Below are positions 6,155 through 7,446 of a stretch of 7,446 nucleotides of DNA, piece by piece. How positions within the stretch are numbered: the stretch's first letter is position 1; every line of letters starts with the position of its first letter. The translations under genes were made by a program, and so were the position numbers. The stretch is from JAZGDL01 sp036477795 (GTDB lineage: Bacteria; Planctomycetota; Phycisphaerae; UBA1845): positions 1-7,446 of the forward strand of contig JAZGDL010000192.1 of the NCBI GenBank assembly GCA_036477795.1. Direction: 5' to 3'. The notes below the pieces were generated by a model that was given only the letters and a program-made list of their open reading frames with translations, searched no databases and had not been told where the DNA came from.

Positions 6155-7446
6155 TTGTCTCATAATCGGCGCGGAGTATCTGATCCGAACCGCGACCCTG
6201 AAGGCGACCAAGGCGGGAGCCTGAAGGGAGCGGTCCCGAGCCGCGACCGTGAGGGAGCGGTTGGGCGAACCCCAGGTTGGCGCTGGTCCGCGCATAGTCG
6301 TTTGGCAATCGTCCCCGCCCTTCTGCTCCTGGTGTTCGCAGCGCCATACGCCGTCGCCCAGGACCAACCCAAACCCGACAACGAATTCGTCCCACCCGCC
6401 GAGAACCTCACCATCACCGGCGACGGGGTCGTCGAATTGCACGTGGTCGACACCCCGCTGGCCACCGTGTTGCGCATGCTCAGCATTCAAGGACGGCGAA
6501 ACATCCTCGCCACCCCAGCCGTCACCGGAACCGTCACCGCCGATCTGTACGACGTCTCCTTCGACGACGCCCTCAAAGCCGTGCTGCTAACCAACGATTG
6601 CGACTATGAAGTCAAGGACGGATTCATCTTCGTCTATACCAACGACGAAGCCGCCACACTCCGCGGCGACCGTGCACCCATCACCGCTAGAATCTACTGG
6701 CTGAATTACATCCGTGCCGAGGAAGTTGCCGGCGTGATCCAGCCGATGCTCAGCAACGAAGGCAAGATCGTCAAGTCCACCCCCGCCGCCGTCGGAATGA
6801 CCTCAGATTCCACCGCGGCCGGCGGAGACAGTTTGGCCGGCCACGATTTCCTGGTGGTCCACGATTACCCCGATCGACTGGCAGAGATAGGCAAGATCAT
6901 AAAGCCACTCGACCTTCGTCCGATAATGGTCCTCGTCGAAGCCACCATCCTTCGTGCCAGACTCAGCGACACCAACTCCTTGGGCATCGACTTCACCCTG
7001 GTCGGCGGCGTTGACTTCCAAATCCTGGGGTCAACCTCCACCGGCATCGGCCAGCTAACCCTGGGCGCCGTGCCCTCCGAGCGCTTCGACGACACGCTCA
7101 CCACCGCCGGCACAAGCTTCACCGGCGCCGTGCCCGACGGCGGCCTCACCTTCGGGATCATCAAGGACCACGTCGCCATCTTCCTGCGGGCTCTCGAGCA
7201 GATTACTGACACCAGCGTGATCGCCAACCCCAAGATCCTCACCCTCAACAAGCAGGTCGGCAACGTAATCGTCGGCCGCCGCGACGGGTACATCACCACC
7301 ACCGTCACCGAAACACAGGCCATACAGAAGGTCGAGTTTCTGGAAACCGGCACCCAGCTCACCTTCCGCCCCTTCATCGGCACCGACGGCTACGTCCGCA
7401 TGGAGCTGCACCCGAAAGACAGCGTCGGCGGCCTCACCGCCGCCCA
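6155..7446 (+). CDS. Secretin of a type II secretion or type IV pilus system (GspD/PilQ family), 3' truncated by the window
   Basis: The frame is open from the stop at 6130 to the window end; from TTG 6155 it gives about 430 residues. There is a hydrophobic signal (LAIVPALLLLVFAAPYAVAQ, about 50-69) with a likely cut before Gln-Asp. An N0/STN-type domain (about 93-160) follows, with VELHVVDTPLATVLRML and SFDDALKAVLL. Next is an N1-type domain (about 179-250), RIYWLNYIRAEEVAGVIQPM to FLVVHDYPDRLAEI, and then IMVLVEATILRA (from 257), which leads into the secretin core. The core signature VIANPKILTLNKQVGNVIVG (355-374) and TGTQLTFRP are clear. The product would form the outer-membrane pore for a pilus or secretion pseudopilus. 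The start is uncertain: no ATG or GTG precedes the signal in frame. TTG 6302 would give a signal without a basic end, and TTG 6155 gives an unusually long leader including the repeat. Neither has a Shine-Dalgarno. Confidence 0.85.
   Translation, partial: MSHNRRGVSDPNRDPEGDQGGSLKGAVPSRDREGAVGRTPGWRWSAHSRLAIVPALLLLVFAAPYAVAQDQPKPDNEFVPPAENLTITGDGVVELHVVDTPLATVLRMLSIQGRRNILATPAVTGTVTADLYDVSFDDALKAVLLTNDCDYEVKDGFIFVYTNDEAATLRGDRAPITARIYWLNYIRAEEVAGVIQPMLSNEGKIVKSTPAAVGMTSDSTAAGGDSLAGHDFLVVHDYPDRLAEIGKIIKPLDLRPIMVLVEATILRARLSDTNSLGIDFTLVGGVDFQILGSTSTGIGQLTLGAVPSERFDDTLTTAGTSFTGAVPDGGLTFGIIKDHVAIFLRALEQITDTSVIANPKILTLNKQVGNVIVGRRDGYITTTVTETQAIQKVEFLETGTQLTFRPFIGTDGYVRMELHPKDSVGGLTAA
6190..6233 (+). 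repeat. GACC/GGGA hairpin repeat, two nested modules (copies 2 and 3)
   Basis: The outer arms CCGCGACC (6190-6197) and GGGAGCGG (6226-6233) pair with a tandem G-A mismatch between CCGC/GCGG and CC/GG. Inside them, AGGCGACC (6202-6209) and GGGAGCCT (6215-6222) form a second helix of the same design, around a loop AAGGC. The lower stem is changed on both sides (AGGC with GCCT in place of CCGC with GCGG) while the core GACC/GGGA is kept. This looks like selection for pairing. The element lies upstream of the secretin signal sequence, in its open frame. Confidence 0.75.
6241..6260 (+). repeat. GACC/GGGA hairpin repeat module, copy 4
   Basis: CCGCGACCGTGAGGGAGCGG folds as CCGC with GCGG, tandem G-A mismatches, CC with GG, and a GTGA loop. 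Positions 6243-6260 match 295-312 exactly. It is 7 bp after the nested pair at 6190-6233, so this leader holds three modules in a row. In the secretin frame it encodes RDREGAV. Confidence 0.85.

Noticed and set aside
6008..6490. Minus-strand open frames across the small exported protein and secretin start
   Set aside because: They run antisense through the repeat modules and supported genes, with no domain signal or ribosome site seen.

Overview
This 7.4 kb window is high-GC bacterial DNA. The gene families, the scarcity of strong ribosome-binding sites and above all the dispersed repeat families point to a member of Planctomycetota or a similar phylum. The phylum assignment rests on my memory of such repeats in those genomes and was not searched. 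Eight protein-coding genes are supported. There is no rRNA, tRNA, CRISPR array, transposase or phage gene.

Layout: (1) the 3' end of an unrecognised gene with an acidic tail (3-221, +); (2) an alpha/beta hydrolase on the minus strand (1086-121), whose C-terminus runs through a small tandem-repeat block and overlaps gene 1 antisense; (3) a 132-bp divergent intergenic region carrying a perfect 28-bp palindrome; (4) a tightly spaced plus-strand set: a GT39/ArnT-like membrane glycosyltransferase (1219-2808), a biotin-protein ligase (2816-3628) and a multi-spanning membrane protein of unknown function (3644-5191), the last containing a second, identical 28-bp palindrome in frame; (5) a 180-bp gap with a GC-rich hairpin; (6) a type II secretion/type IV pilus module: a pseudopilin (5372-5779), a small exported protein (5840-6130) and a secretin (about 6155 to beyond the window end). 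The secretin's 5' region runs through another repeat cluster and has no ATG start.

The metabolic genes look like ordinary housekeeping functions. BPL charges biotin carboxyl carrier proteins, and the GT39 enzyme moves a lipid-linked sugar onto an acceptor outside the membrane. The pilin, small exported protein and secretin are best read as parts of one envelope-spanning apparatus, the secretin being the outer-membrane pore and the pilin part of the fibre.

The most interesting signal is the repeats. Two families recur. One is a perfect palindrome, found once between genes and once inside a coding sequence. The other is a plus-strand hairpin module with a conserved GACC...GGGA core. It can fold with tandem G-A mismatches and, in two copies, a GTGA tetraloop, and it shows a compensatory helix change between copies. 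At three genes these repeats are read in frame and appear to reshape a protein: the hydrolase C-terminus, a loop of the membrane protein and the secretin N-terminus. This resembles REP elements and, for the in-frame insertions, Rickettsia palindromic elements. I see no complete new multi-gene system.
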